Shown: positions 7,874 to 20,403, numbered from the stretch's first letter. The stretch: 64,000 bases of DNA from Sesamum alatum (GCA_034509735.1 JACGWO010000003.1:6200001-6264000), one strand, 5' to 3'. Made by a program: numbers and translations. Notes: generated from the letters alone by a model not told the origin.

Positions 7874-10269
7874 ATCTCCCACTTGACCAATAAGTCAATT
7901 ACCCACTTTGTTCAGAATCCTCTGAGTATGAGTAATCTACGATACCGCCTAAGGTATAGTGAGTCCGCTTATATTTCCTTGTGAAGCAATACGGTCTAAC
8001 CGTGTTACCTCTATCCACCATTGCCTTTTAGAGATGGTGGTTGTCTAAGAATATTTTTGTGGATCTTGTGATGAGATCTCGTGCCAATACTCCCATAGCC
8101 AAGTTGCCTGCCATATAGGCGAACGTGGCTTGGTCGTGCTGGGCACCACGTCCATCATATGGACGCGGTCTTCATCAGTGACCACTATCCGATGCATTCG
8201 TCATTGGGCCTGACTGTGCATGCCTTTAAGACTAACTGGTTTTTCACTTATGCTCTGGAAGCTAGTATCGCTTTAGCCTTACAAAACAACTCTCAACAGA
8301 CGGTGCATCATGAACACATCTTTCGTTCTTATTCAGGTACTAAGGATCGTTCTTGATTGCTGTCTTCAACCCCTCAGTGCATTACCGATTTATGTTGAGC
8401 CATGCTAGAACACTCTCAACATCGGTTCCTATGCACTGAGTAAACATATCATATGTTTGCCTAGGGTTAAGACGTAGGGGATACTCAACATCCAAGCCTT
8501 CTCATTAGTCCACCGTGACGAAGTCTTGAATGGCTTGATGCTTTATGCATAGTATCCAAGTTTTCTCATCAGTCTTACTATGACTGAGTCTCGAACAACT
8601 TGTCCCTCTACATATATGAGTTTTTCTCATCAGTCCACCATGACTAAGTCTTTGAAAAGCTCAATTCATGATATGTATGTGGGAACCCTAAAATGTCATG
8701 GAGAATTTTCGTGAGTTACGGTTTGTATTTTAGTGATTTCTAATGCCTTGAATTCATCCATGAATCAAGATATTACACACTTAAACACTTGGAACGCCAT
8801 TTCTACTCCCACTGATCACCTACGTTGTTTAAGACCGAGTCATGCTCCGCATGAGCTCGTCAAAACGAATATTCCAGTTATGTGGTGTTTCAAACCTTGT
8901 TTGAATTTCCTAGTGGATTGTATGGCTCCTCTCCATAAATCCCACTATGATGTCCAACATCACGTTCCGCAGGTCATTTGGATTACTATCAAAATTTGAC
9001 CGAACATATCCCGATCACTCGTACCTCTTACGACATTCGGGTTCGTTCTTAAGGGGACTCGGAATATGATCAATTTAAGTAAGAAATGCAATTATAAGGA
9101 ACGTTTAGCATTATTCTGTCGTAAACCTACACAAACCAGACACCGGGTCTAATTTGTCTCCCACTAGTCCCTTGACGTATGTAGGATCCTTCTACATGCT
9201 CAAGGACTTTGTCGGGACATAGGTTTGCCAAACCGTGGCTCCTTGTGCGTGACTCCTAGCAAAGTGCCATGTTCCTTACGTTGGCAATTTTGAGTCTACG
9301 TCTACACGAGCTAAGGTAATTGGGCGAAACTTCGATCGATCTTCGTCTAACGAGATTCGATCGTTCCCTTTATCAGAGACCGTCATACTTGGCCTTTACA
9401 GGAAACGTTTCATTGAGAATTCCATTCTCAACTTGGATGCTCAAGAGCTCCCACTAAATACACGGCCTTTTCGATCCTATCGAAACAGGTTTAATTTTGC
9501 GACCATTTATGGTTCACCTCCTTAAGTTTAATTGCCAAACCTCCTATGGGACCTTTAGACTTTTGAACCCTCTTATGGTCTTGTGTATTAGTAACCTACA
9601 GTTGTCTTATTGGCTCCCTTCCAATAGACTATTTGGCAAGCCTACTTTGTCCAATAAAGAGCTTTTGGACTTTCTTCTTCATAAAAGACTTGTAAATTTA
9701 GTCGATTCGAATCATCTATTTCTAGATTCATCGAACTTCCCAATTTACTTATCTTTTAATAAGAAGAAACATTCTAGCTGTTGTAGATGCCAAATCTGTA
9801 AGTTGGTCTTGATTAATCCATTTAGATAATTAGAATTTTTGAGTATCCATAAACCTTTTATGGGATGGTGTTCTACGGAATTCACGTGTAACTACTAGCA
9901 AACATGAATCAATATTCAATAATTTTTGTTTTGATCAAATATGTATGTAATAAAACCTTTGTCCAACAAAGAGACATACTTTTGATCATGCTAGGTTACG
10001 TAATTCCTATATTATCCTAACATGATCACGATTATGGGCCTAACAAGTCTCTAGTCCTTTCATCAATGGACCTTGCCATTGTTCAATCCTAGAACTGTTC
10101 TTGGCTTTTAAGTCCTTATTCACTTTCTGCAAACCACCCGCAGATTAGTGATAGGAATGGTATCAAATACCAAATAGAGTAAAAGTGATCATGTCAATAC
10201 TCAATATCAAATTTTGCCTACATTGGAGAGGGGTTTAGAATACTCCCTTTTCCAATGGCCCTCTTTACG
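7874..10269 (-). pseudogene. E3: decayed pol (RNase H, RT, integrase, protease remnants)
   Basis: The polypurine tract (AGTGGGAGAT on the minus strand) sits directly beside the LTR. Moving right, fragments of RNase H (about 7900-8110), RT (about 8400-9000, including the stretch matching the VGSIQYAVQCTR region near 8390-8490) and integrase C-terminus (AYVKxLVGDKL-like at about 9150-9190) can be aligned with relatives. Protease and zinc knuckle remnants lie near 10130-10269. Stops and indels occur throughout, no frame longer than about 110 codons follows the pol frame, and domain borders are approximate. Confidence 0.65.
8491..8680 (-). repeat. Three tandem units of about 63 bp in E3 pol remnant
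   Basis: Units begin at about 8491, 8555 and 8617. Each contains TCTCATYAGTC followed by a TGAC-AGTCT stretch. In relatives this spot is single-copy and encodes the TDEEL region of RT. The triplication is therefore particular to this element or its family. Confidence 0.6.
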
Positions 10270-11022
10270 ACAGTGAATGCTTACGTTCTTAGAAATCTAT
10301 GAAGTTGACTGCTTGAACCTTTTGCTCTTTCCTTTACCTCCACCTTGTGTTGTAAAGGAACAACACTTGAAGTGCTTAATAGTTGATGTCACCTTACCCT
10401 TCTTCCTCTTTTGGCGTCTGGCACCTTTGCCTTTCGCTATGGAGGTTGAAGCCTCTCCTACTAGTACCGACGGCGCAGATTTTGCAATCGTTGCTTCGTA
10501 CTAGACCAAACACAATTACCAACCTATGAAGATCTTTTCTAAGCTCATTCATGTTGATAATTAATGGTTCGTAGGAGGGAGGAAGAGACTGAAGGATCAT
10601 GTCAATGTACGTCTCTTTTTCAAGACTGACGTGGAGGTCTTTTGAGCTTCTCCACTAGGGATTGCTTCATCACTCCATGTTCTTTGTACCGACATCCCTT
10701 CCGTCATCTTAGTTCCAAACATGCCTTCGTTGCATTTTACCCCACATGCTGGTCCAAGACCATATAGACATGATGCAAACGAAGCATAGTTTGAGCCAAC
10801 ATCATTATATCCTACTTGCCGGTGGTCATCCTTCAACTTTTGAACGCCAAGCGTTGCCTTAGTTGTCGACCCCTCCGGCAAGCGCTGAGGAACGTCCTCA
10901 TCCGGTTATGTGAGTTAAGGTTCTGGAAATCTAAGACCATCTTAAGATTTCGCAGTCAATCCGTGTAATTGGTTCCCTTTTAATAAGCCTCTTAGTAATG
11001 TGTTTGGTGGATTCTTAGACAT
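10270..11022 (-). pseudogene. E3: decayed gag
   Basis: The start ATGTCTAAGAATCC is at 11022 on the minus strand. Recognisable pieces follow: LPEGST-like (about 10880), FGTKMTEGMSVQ-like (about 10690-10720), ILQSLPPSYEPLI (about 10590) and the basic linker with RRQKRKK-like residues (about 10400-10440). Frameshifts separate them, and nothing here could make a full Gag. Confidence 0.8.
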
Positions 11023-13400
11023 TCACAAATATATAAAACAGAAAACAATAAGCATAATGAAGTAATATTTTGGTTAAGTCTCGGTCTTTAGTCCTTAACC
11101 TCTCCCACTATTTCTACAAAAACACGACACTCTCAAACGTTGTTTTCGGGAAACCTATCCTAGTGGGCTCGGGATCCACAGCGATCTCCCCATACCCCGC
11201 TTTTACGATTCGCATGGGAAAAGAACCTGTGGGAGGTATTCCATACCATTCTCATTCCACGAGATTCCAAGATAATTGCCTCACCCTTTCACGTGATCCC
11301 GAGGACTCCAAGAGAATCACGTTATTCGGGCGTTAGACCCGACCCAATCAATCGATTCATAGACTCTGCTACCTCCACGACTCGTGAGACAGGTACAACA
11401 GTCTACTCATCGTTCATGACAAAGTGCAGCTTCTTTTAAGCACGATAGTCGTGCCACAACTCGTGAGACCATGCTATCGACCTAAAAGATCTTCCTCACT
11501 TTTTCCATGGATGGAAGGCTTGGACTGACTCCCAGAGTCCTAGTCCATTTATTAAGGGTCTATATTTAACTTGGTTTAACCGAGTGAGAGTTTTGATAGA
11601 ACGAAACCTCATCACATATATTAAGTATTGGATTGCATGCGTTATGGCAGAAATATTCTAAGCGTGAATGTAACCATACATAAAGCATATAGAATAATCA
11701 TAAGCATATAATACGCATCGGATGCAAAATATTGCCTAGCACGCCCCTGTAGGATGATCACAAGCCCAAACCTATGCGACCCACTGAGCCCGCAGTGGAT
11801 CTATGGTCAATCTAAGGGTAGGCCCTATGCTATTACAAGATTTAATAACCCATTACATGCAATGGGCCTTGTAAGTCCTCTTTATCTTCTTGGGCTCTCC
11901 ATCGTGGGCCTACACCGGGCTTCTTCTCCATGGATCCTCTGTGGGCCATCTGATGGCAACCTCCATGGGCCTCCAACACCTTGGGCTTGTCTTCTCTTGC
12001 AGCTTTTATTTACAAAAAAAATAAAACTTCACCATTAATTCTACTCTCATTACATCATAAAATAAGAAACCCCAATTAAACATTTGGGGGGAGTACATTA
12101 GGAGGGAGAGACAAAGACTTATTATTCCAAGGCAACTAGAAGAGAGACAGAGAGAAAAATAAAGAGGCACACAGGTCACAACCCAACAAATAAATGTAAA
12201 TAAACCATACATGCGGTCTAGGGGCTTTGTGATCATCCTTTGTCAAATCAATTAACACAAATAGCACAAATACATATCCCACGTAAAATATGCTATACCA
12301 ACATCCATCATAATCCATACCATAAAATAAATGCAGAAACTACATGTAAAATATTCACACCAAACATTGGATAATAGTGCAACCTATGCACAACGATTTT
12401 TGTTGGAAAAAACCTCTTCCATAATTAACAAGGCAATATTAATTCTATGAAATATAAAATCTCAACCAAAATTAAAATGCGCCAAGTTAATTAATTCAGA
12501 AAAATTCCAAAAATTATACAGAAAAATCAAATTTTCTGAAAACACAAAAACCAACAATTCAAGAATATGCTCACATATTCAAGAATCCCAAAATCCAACA
12601 TTTGTGCAATATTAATACATGTTAAGATCTACTCATGCTCAAATCATAAAATAACCATAATGTCCAACATCAAAAAACGCAGAAATTATTGCGAAATTTC
12701 ACATATGAATTTTGATCATTGGTGCAACTATTGCAAAAATTAAATCTTGTTAGGAAACCCTTTCCTCATCAATTAAGTAATATTTATTTTAGGAAATTTC
12801 AAATCTCAAAAATAAATATTCTAAGTCAACGGGTTCAGAATAATGCATAAAATATCATAAAAATAATTCAGTAAAAACAGTTTTGAAAAACGAGCCAAAA
12901 ACGGGAGAGAAACGGAAAACAGCACAGCCGGCCGGCCAGGCGCGCGCGCAGGCTCCTCTGCCTGCGCGCACAGCGCATGCTGTGTGTGCGCGCCTGTGCC
13001 CAACGCATGCCGTGCGCGCGCGCGCACGCGCGCAGGCGCCCATGTCTACGCGCGCGGCCGCGCGCAGGGCCGGCACAGCGCGCGCGCTGTCCGCGCACGC
13101 TGGGCGCGCTGGCCGGTCGTGCGCAGGCCCCTGCCTGCACGCGCGGCCAGCGTGCTACCGCTGCCGGTTCGTCGTTTTTTCACTCTTTTTCGACTTTTTC
13201 ATGCTATTTTTCTGAACCACAAGATAAATACAACCCTAGAACATGTATTAACACATTCAAGAAAACCAAGATCCAAAATCCCATGCAAAATTAAACGCCA
13301 ATAGATATCTACGATAAACATGCTATAAACGTAAATTAAAACACGTTTATCATGCTTAAACGCACATAGCACATAGGATTCTAGGCCTATACACCGAACC
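11023..13400 (-). other. E3: leader
   Basis: Non-coding leader on the minus strand. It contains hairpin H3 (11250-11264), the paired palindromes (11376-11386 and 11455-11465), the CCACTG/CAGTGG inverted repeat (11781-11798), AT-rich DNA (about 12260-12880) and a CpG-rich island (12925-13175). No gene seen. Confidence 0.75.
12925..13175 (-). repeat. CpG-rich island in E3 leader
   Basis: About 250 bp of CGCGCG-rich low-complexity DNA starting with GCCGGCCGGCC, flanked on both sides by AT-rich DNA. It occupies the same relative position as the islands in E2, X and E6. Confidence 0.8.
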
Positions 13401-13414
13401 GGGCTTTGATACCA
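13401..13414 (-). other. E3 primer-binding site
   Basis: On the minus strand TGGTATCAAAGCCC follows the LTR end after one base. It matches the TGGTATCAGAGC sequence complementary to the 3' end of plant initiator tRNA-Met, with one G-to-A difference. Confidence 0.85.
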
Positions 13415-13415
13415 C

Positions 13416-15343
13416 TGAAAGATTGTGTGGAGCGGTCCGGGAGATAAGCGCGTATAGCGGAAGCGCGAAATAGTGCGTAATAAAAATTACAAAGCATAAT
13501 AAATGGAATTTAAATCATGCATAACATACATAAACGAATCAAGGGGTGTGCCCTTGATTCTCCCGGGCGTTCGTTGTATCTCATGTTCAAATAAAACACA
13601 ACATGGAGGCCATAGAATTAGAAACGAAAACCATAATTAAAGAACCTACCCGGTTGTAGTTTTGTCTTCGTTCGGCTACATGCATTGTTCCCCGTTTTGC
13701 ACCAAGATCTCAAAGAAGAGACCCTCTAAATCATCTCACTCGCTCCACCGGAAAGCAAACAAACCTTGTGCTAGCAAGAAATTATTTGGGGAGAAGAGAC
13801 ATCGATACACGCTATGAATTAACGCAATCAATGTCTCTTATGTTCTTAACTTGAATAAATCAAGAAGAACAAAGTATAATTCTTGGAGAGAAAAGAAGGG
13901 GATGGACGAATTTGAGAGGGAATTGAGAGATGAAAGTTGTAGAGAATACTAGGTGTGGTGTGTGTTTTTTGAGTATTTATAGAAGATGGAATTTCCTATT
14001 CCTTCTCAAACTCTTCCAAAGAGACACACTTTGACTAGGATTTTGACCTAGTCAAATCCTAGTCAAATTAGGCATTGATTAAGTCAAATTAATCATCGCC
14101 CTTCATCTCATCATTCTCTAGATCAAATCTTGTCCATCCATTTTGATGGGCTTTATGGAATGGGCCTATTTAATTCTAAATTAAATATTCCCATGGACAT
14201 TATATTAAATCATATTTAATATACTAAGCCCATTAATTAATTAATGAAAAGGACTTATTTAATTCTAAATTAAATAGTCCCATGGACTTTATATTAAATC
14301 CTATTTAATATACCAAGCCCATTAATTAATTCCATAGAATGGGATTATTTAATTCTAAATTAAATAGTCCCATCGACTTTATATTAAATCCTATTTAATA
14401 TACCAAGCCCACTAATTAATTAATTCACCCTTTTAATCTAATTAAAAGGAAAGCCCATGCTTTATAAAATTCATAAATTTAATTTATGAACTCAAGCCCG
14501 ATTATTCCAAATAATTCATCGAGGCTTGAATCTCCAAGAAGTATAATTTAATTCCATTAAATTAAACCTTCTCCCGGAATTAATTCCAAATTAATTCCCT
14601 TTCATTTGGTGTAGCGGGTGTGACTCTTTAGGTTCACCTTTCAGCTAGACTTGGACCTACTTGTTATTTCATAACCAAAGTAGTCCGTTACCATGGGTGG
14701 CCATCTAGCAATGGTCCATGGCACTAGAGACTAGGTGAATTTATGGTGTGAACATTTAGGCTCCGAGTTATACGCAGGTGCGGTCCTACCGACGCTCGAT
14801 ACGTACGGGTACGGCCCTACTGTCGCCTGTCTCCCGGCCTTTAGTCTAGGGGTCGGTTCCCATCTTTGACTAGGCAACTATCCATAATGCTCGAGATAGG
14901 TTTAACTCGACGTAGGAAATCCTTTCCCACTACATCAAGTGCTATGGCCATAGACTTTATGAGTCTAAACCATCTCCGAGCGCATAGGAGATCTTGCTGT
15001 CATATCCTTTGACAGGGGACAGATCCTATCTTGGAATTCACCGTCCTTACATACTCCGACTGCACTGGACGAGGCTTATGATAACCATGTGATATAATCG
15101 GTCAAATTTCACCAGATCCAAGATACAGCCTTAGTATGTAGGGGACTGCCGTGATCCTCAAGTCCGAGGACTAATCCCGTACTATCGGAACCAGGAATAC
15201 GAGTCATACCGACCAAGCCCGAGTAGCTTCAATATGACGATTCCCGCAAGTCACCTCAGTCGGCCGCTCCCCAGCAGGCCGAACTACTAACACTGCTTAG
15301 ACGATCCTCGTCACCCGTCGATGAAACACGACAGCAGATGCTT
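13416..15343 (-). repeat. E3 5' LTR, type B, truncated
   Basis: It matches the 5638-7873 LTR from its TGAAAG end up to GCAGATGCTT (15334-15343), then joins E2 protease sequence (ATCCTGAAG from 15346). About 300 bp, the first part of the LTR in its own direction, are absent. It keeps TATAAATA (13974-13981, minus) and the roughly 90-bp tandem units (about 14160-14425). Confidence 0.9.
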
Positions 15344-17130
15344 GCATCCTGAAGCTTGGGAATGGCAAGGCCATCTCGGCAGAAGCAGTAGGATCCCCCA
15401 CTCTAGTGATTAGTGATAGTATTAGCATAGATTTTAGAGCAAGTTTATTTTGTACCTAGTATGATTAAAAACATCATTTCCATTCCATTGTTGGACAATA
15501 GTGGTTATGAGTTTAGAATGAATAAAAATTGCTTTATTTGATGAGGTGTGGAATTGCTCATCTACTTGGTACATTGCATAACGGGCTCTATATCTTGCAA
15601 CAAACGAATTTCGTCCTCAATGCACAACACAAACGAAAATTAGATAATAACGAGAACGCACGTCTGTGGCACACTAGGCTAGGTCACATATCCGAAGATA
15701 GGATGAAAAGGTTGGTAGACTCAAAGAACCTAGAGGTTGGGGACTTGAGTGATTTACCAACTTGTGAATCCTGTCTAAGAGGGAAAATGACCAAAAAGCC
15801 CTTTGTAGGACAAAGTAGGCTTGCCACAGTTCTGTTGGACTTGGTCCATACAGACGTATGTGGACCACTAAGGACGCAGGCCCGAGATGGGTTCTCCTAC
15901 TTCATAACCTTTACCAATGATCATTCACGGTATGGTTATGTTTACCTAATGAGGTACAAGTCTGAAGCTCTTGAGAGGTTTAAAGAATTTAGACTTGAAG
16001 TAGACAACCAGACCAACTGCAAAATTAAAGTCCTACGGTCAGACCGAGGCGGTGAATACCTTAGTAGGGAGTTCCTAGATTATCTAAAAGAACATGGTAT
16101 AATATCAGAATGGACACCTCCAGGAACACCACAGTTAAATGGTGTCTCTGAAAGGAGGAATCCAACCCTGTTGGACATGGTTCGGTCCATGATGAGTTTT
16201 ACCAAACTGCCCTTATCCTTTTAGGGCTATGCACTAGAAACGGCGACCAAGTTGTTGAATTTAGCGCCTACCAGTGCATTGACCCAAACGCCATATGAGA
16301 TATGGTACGGCAAGCCTGCGTCCTACAACTACTTGAGAGTGTGGGCTAGCCCCGCATACGTCAAGAGGTTAGTGGGAGATAAGCTAGAATCTAGGTCTAG
16401 CTTATGCAGGTTCGTTGGATACTCTAAAGAAACTGCGGGTTATTACTTTTATGACCCCTTGGAACAAAAGGTGTTTGTTTCAAGAAATGCAGTATTCTTG
16501 GAGCAAGGCTTCCCGGAGGATATCCAACCTGATGAGCTGATCCTTGAGGAATCAATTGATGGAATCCAGCCATCAGAGGCAGCCACGGAACCCTCACTTA
16601 GAGGATTCAGGATAAACAGCCGAAGGGCTGACCAACCTCGAGAGGTCCAACATGCTAGGCATGAAGGACAGCCTCAAGAACGGCCAGCCCCGGTTCCTGA
16701 ACCGCCAGCTCCGATACAGTCAGCGCCCACAGTCACCACTGACGTTCCCGTTCTCCGTAGGTCCACTAGAGAGTCCAGACCTCCAGTAAGGTATGGCTTT
16801 CTAGGGGCGGCCGATCTTTTGGATAACGATCCTAAGACATATGGAGAAGCGATGTCTGACATCGACTCCGAGAAATGGCTTGAGGCCATGAAAGCCGAAA
16901 TGGACTCCATGAGCGAGAACCAAGTCTGGAGTCTTGTAGATCCACCGAAAGGTGTTAAGCCAGTGGGCTGTAAGTGGGTCTACAAGAGCAAACTTGGCGT
17001 TGATGGAGAAGTCACAACCTTTAAGGCTAGGCTTGTAGCTAAGGGATACACTCAACGACCCGGGGTCGATTTTGAGGATACCTACTCGCCAGTAGCCATG
17101 GCTAAATCAATTCGAATTCTCTCGCCATAG
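15344..17130 (+). pseudogene. pol: E2: protease end, integrase and RT N-terminus
   Basis: The protease tail (about 15346-15520) leads into a 231-codon frame (15529-16224). This holds the integrase zinc finger (His48, His53, Cys79, Cys82 of that frame) and core with catalytic Asp109, Asp172 and Glu208, the DD35E spacing. A TGG-to-TAG change (16222-16224) stops the frame in the FWGYA motif. The same frame continues from 16252 through PYEIWYGKPASYNY, the linker with VPVLRRSTRESRPPVRYG, and RT motifs CKWVYK and KARLVAKGYTQRPGVDF. A one-base deletion near 17125 ends it at SIRIL. All catalytic residues visible here are intact, so inactivation is recent relative to E3 or E4. Confidence 0.9.
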
Positions 17131-18407
17131 CAGCATGGTATGACTATGAGATATGGCAGATGGACGTGAAAACGGCCTTCCTCAACGGTTTCGTTGAATA
17201 AGAGATCTATATGGATCAACCGGAGGGTTTCACGGTCACTGGAGAAGAACAGGAAGTGTGTCGTCTCCAGAAGTCCATCTATGGCCTCAAACAAGCCTCC
17301 CGAAGTTGGAACATTCGATTTGATGAAGTAATACGGGGTTATGACTTCATCAAAAACGAATCCGACCCTTGTGTATACAAGAAGGTCAGTTGGAGCTCAA
17401 TAGTGTTCCTAGTGCTTTATGTGGATGATATTCTGCTCATTGGTAATGACGTTAGAATGTTAGGAAACACAAAAGCATGGTTGTCAACCCAGTTTTCCAT
17501 GAAGGACTTGGGTGAGGCTTCCTACATCCTAGGCATCCAGATTGTCAGGGACAGATCTAAAAGGATGTTAGGACTCACCCAAAACTCGTATATGGAGAAA
17601 GTCCTAAAGAGATATCGAATGGACAACTCCAAACGAGGATTCCTTCCCATGAGGCATGGGATCAAGTTGTCCAAGAAACAGTCCCCACAGACTGATGAGG
17701 AACTTGAAAGGATGAAAGTCATCCCCTATGCTTCTGCCGTAGGTAGTATACAATATGCGGTCCACTGCACTAGGCCTGACATTGCATACGCTTTGAGCGT
17801 GACAAGCAGATATCAGTCTTGCGCAGGAGAGGCACATTGGAATGCTGTTAAGGGCATCCTTAAGTACCTAAGAAGGACTAAGGAAATGTTCCTAGTCTAT
17901 GGCAATGGAGAACTAATTCCGGAAGGCTTTAGCGACGCTAGCTTCCCAGTCTGATGACGATGATGCCAAGTCTCAATCGGGGTACATATTCAAACTCAAT
18001 GGAGGAGTAGTAGCTTGGAAAAGTTCCAAGCAAGCAACCATTGCTGACTCCACCACAGAGACTGAATACATAGCAGCTTCAGAAGCTGCTAAGGAAGCGG
18101 TTTGGATGAGAAACTACACCCAAAAGTTGGGTGTGGTGCCTAGGATTGCCGAGCCTGTTGTCATCTTCTGTGATAACAACGGTGCAATAACGCAAGCAAA
18201 GGAACCGAGATCTCATCACCGTTCCAAACACATTCTTAGACGCTACCATCTTCTTAGAGAAATGGTAGGAAGAGGTGAGTCCGGATGGACCGCGTCAACT
18301 CAGCAGACAACACAGCAGATCCGCTGACAAAGCCTATGTCGCAGAGCGCTCATACGCAACATCTTGAGAAGATGGGGATTAGACATATGGGCGATTGGCT
18401 TTAAAGG
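17131..18407 (+). pseudogene. pol: E2: RT core and RNase H
   Basis: RT continues with WQMDVKTAFLNG, then a TAA stop in the VEEEIY motif (17199-17201). A 247-codon frame (17211-17954) follows with YGLKQASRSWN, the catalytic LYVDDILLIGND (about 17416-17450), YILGIQIVRDRS and the thumb region. A one-base insertion at SDASF (about 17947) shifts frame into RNase H, which has [34 protein letters not shown] and [15 protein letters not shown] final frameshift near 18275 removes the normal end. Four separate lesions rule out function. Confidence 0.9.
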
Positions 18408-18420
18408 TCAAGTGGGAGAT
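18408..18420 (+). other. E2 polypurine tract
   Basis: TCAAGTGGGAGAT ends directly at the LTR start. This is the site for plus-strand DNA priming in retroelements. The identical tract precedes the 3' LTRs of E3, E6, E7 and E8. Confidence 0.85.
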
Positions 18421-20403
18421 TGTTAGAATAGGTGGCCATGTAAGCCAATTGTAGCAGGAATATGCAACCTATGTCTAGACAATTTCAGGTGTTTGATAAA
18501 ACATTTATGAATAAAGAAATGAAGATTCATATGGCAACACTTTGTTTACGTTCACTTATATATGCTATTACATATCTGTTCACTACGCAAACAAAGCCCA
18601 CGAACTGAGAATCAATTTCGGAGACTGGGACTACACTTGGAGGTAGGTCCATGAAATCAGTCTTGCCGAATCAGTCCGGAAATCTTCAAGTCAAGGAATC
18701 TCGAAAATGGGTACCGGGATTCCCTTTGAGACTTGCACTAAGCATCTGCTGTCGTATTTCATCGACGGCTGACAAAGGTCGTCTAAGCAGTTTTAGTGGG
18801 TCAGCATGCTAGGAAGCAGCTGACTGAGGTGACTCGTGGGAACCGTCTTACAGAGGACCTTGAGTATGGTCAGCAAGGTATGACGTGAGTTCCCGGTTCC
18901 AACGGTACAGGCCAAGTCCTTTGACTTGAGGAACCGCTGAGTTCACCTGTACATCAGGTCTGTATCTTAGATATGGTGAGAGATTGCCAAAATACTCTTG
19001 AGTAGTCATAAGCCATGTCTAGTGCAGCTCGGGTGTACAGAGTGACAGTAGTTTCCAAGAAAGAATCTGTCTCCTGTCAAAAGATATTGACAGTTGAGTC
19101 TCATGTATGCTCTGTGTCTTGTCCCTAAAATCTGTGGCCACAGTAATTGAACAGAAGGGAAAGGTTTCCCTTGCGGCGTTTAGTAAGGACAGATCGACAC
19201 TTAGGTCCAAAATAGGTACCTGCTTTTTCCGTGCCCTAGACTCTAAGTGATGACACTGAAGACAGAAGGACAAGTGTACTGTTAGAGCCTAAATGTTCAT
19301 CCCCAATTATTTCACCTAGTCTCTAGTACCATGGACCGTTGCTAGATGGCCACCCATGGTAACGGACGGATTCTAGGAATCCGACCAAGTCTAGCTGAAA
19401 GGTGAACCTAAAGAGTCACACACTATCCACACACACTTAAGTATTTAATTTGGAATTATTGGAGTAAAGGAATGATTAAATTAGATTTAATCGGGTCCTA
19501 TATTTTCTTGAAGAAATTAATTCCTTCTATTTGATAAAGGGAATTAAATTAATAAATTGGATTTATTAATGGAATTGATTTAATGGGCCTAGAATAAATA
19601 TTAATATTTATTTATTATATTTATTTGGCCCTTTGGAATATTTAATGGGATTTAAAATATTCCATTAAATTAAAATCAACGGTTGAGATGGAAAGGGGAG
19701 ATGGAAGGCTAGGATTGGTTTGACTAGGTCAAACACTAGTTTGACTAGGACTTTGACTAGGTCAAAATCCTAGTCAAATTAGAGTTCTTAGAGTTGGAGT
19801 TTAAAGAGGATTAAACTCCTCCTCTATATAAATCTCTAGCTTCCAACAATTGTAGGATGATGATTCTTGAAATCACACACATAACACACACTCTCCCCTC
19901 TCCTACATCTCGTCCGGCCCTCTCTCTCTCACTCTCCAAGAAAATTATTTCTTGTTCTTTTTGTTCTTGGAACATTAGAACTAAGGAAGATTAGTCCCGT
20001 TAATTCATAACGTGTGATTGATCTATCCTCTCCAAAAATACTTGTTCGTTGCTAGCACGATGTACAAGATACGTGGGTGGATCGTGTGTCACAATTTGGA
20101 GGGTCTCAAGAACGAGATCTCGGTGCAAAACGGGGAACAACACGTGTAGCCGTTGAAGACGAAAACGACAACGGGTAGGTCTCGTTTTATTTTTCGTCCC
20201 TCTTTATTTTTTCAACTCTATGGCCTCCATGACTTCTTTACATGTTATATGATCATGAGATACACCGAACGCCCGGGAACCTCAAGGGTACACCCCTTGA
20301 GCGTGTTCTTTTAAATTAAAGGCATGCTTTAATTTTTGTATGTTTAATTTTATCGCGCTTCCGCATTCGCGCAATTCCCGGGATGATCCACCGATTTCTT
20401 TCA
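18421..20403 (+). repeat. E2 3' LTR, type A
   Basis: A complete 1,983-bp LTR (TGTTAGAATAGG to TTTCTTTCA). It holds W-box cores 19720-19777, TATATAA 19825-19831, H1 19988-20024 (AGATTAGTC / GATTGATCT, partly G-U paired) and H2 20272-20382 with perfect inner arms CTCAAGGG / CCCTTGAG. What follows (TTTTGATCATGCTAGG) is protease sequence of the minus-strand E4, so E2 was inserted there. The matching left flank has been lost. Confidence 0.93.

Larger units (their letters stand above)
5638..15343 (-). mobile_element. E3: nested B-type copia element, probably non-autonomous
   Basis: A minus-strand element inserted in the E2 protease. It has a 3' LTR (5638-7873), polypurine tract (7874-7886), a decayed coding region, a long leader, a primer-binding site (13401-13414) and a 5' LTR (13416-15343). 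The right end is not a clean insertion edge: about 300 bp of the 5' LTR start plus a few host bases are gone, so no TSD can be read. By eye the two LTRs are very similar (mid to high 90s percent), yet gag and pol are far more decayed than in any other element here. That contrast suggests the element moved using proteins from relatives. Confidence 0.85.

Noticed and set aside
8491..8680. Tandem units considered as a CRISPR-like array.
   Set aside because: Units are imperfect, have no spacers and lie in a decayed plant RT gene.
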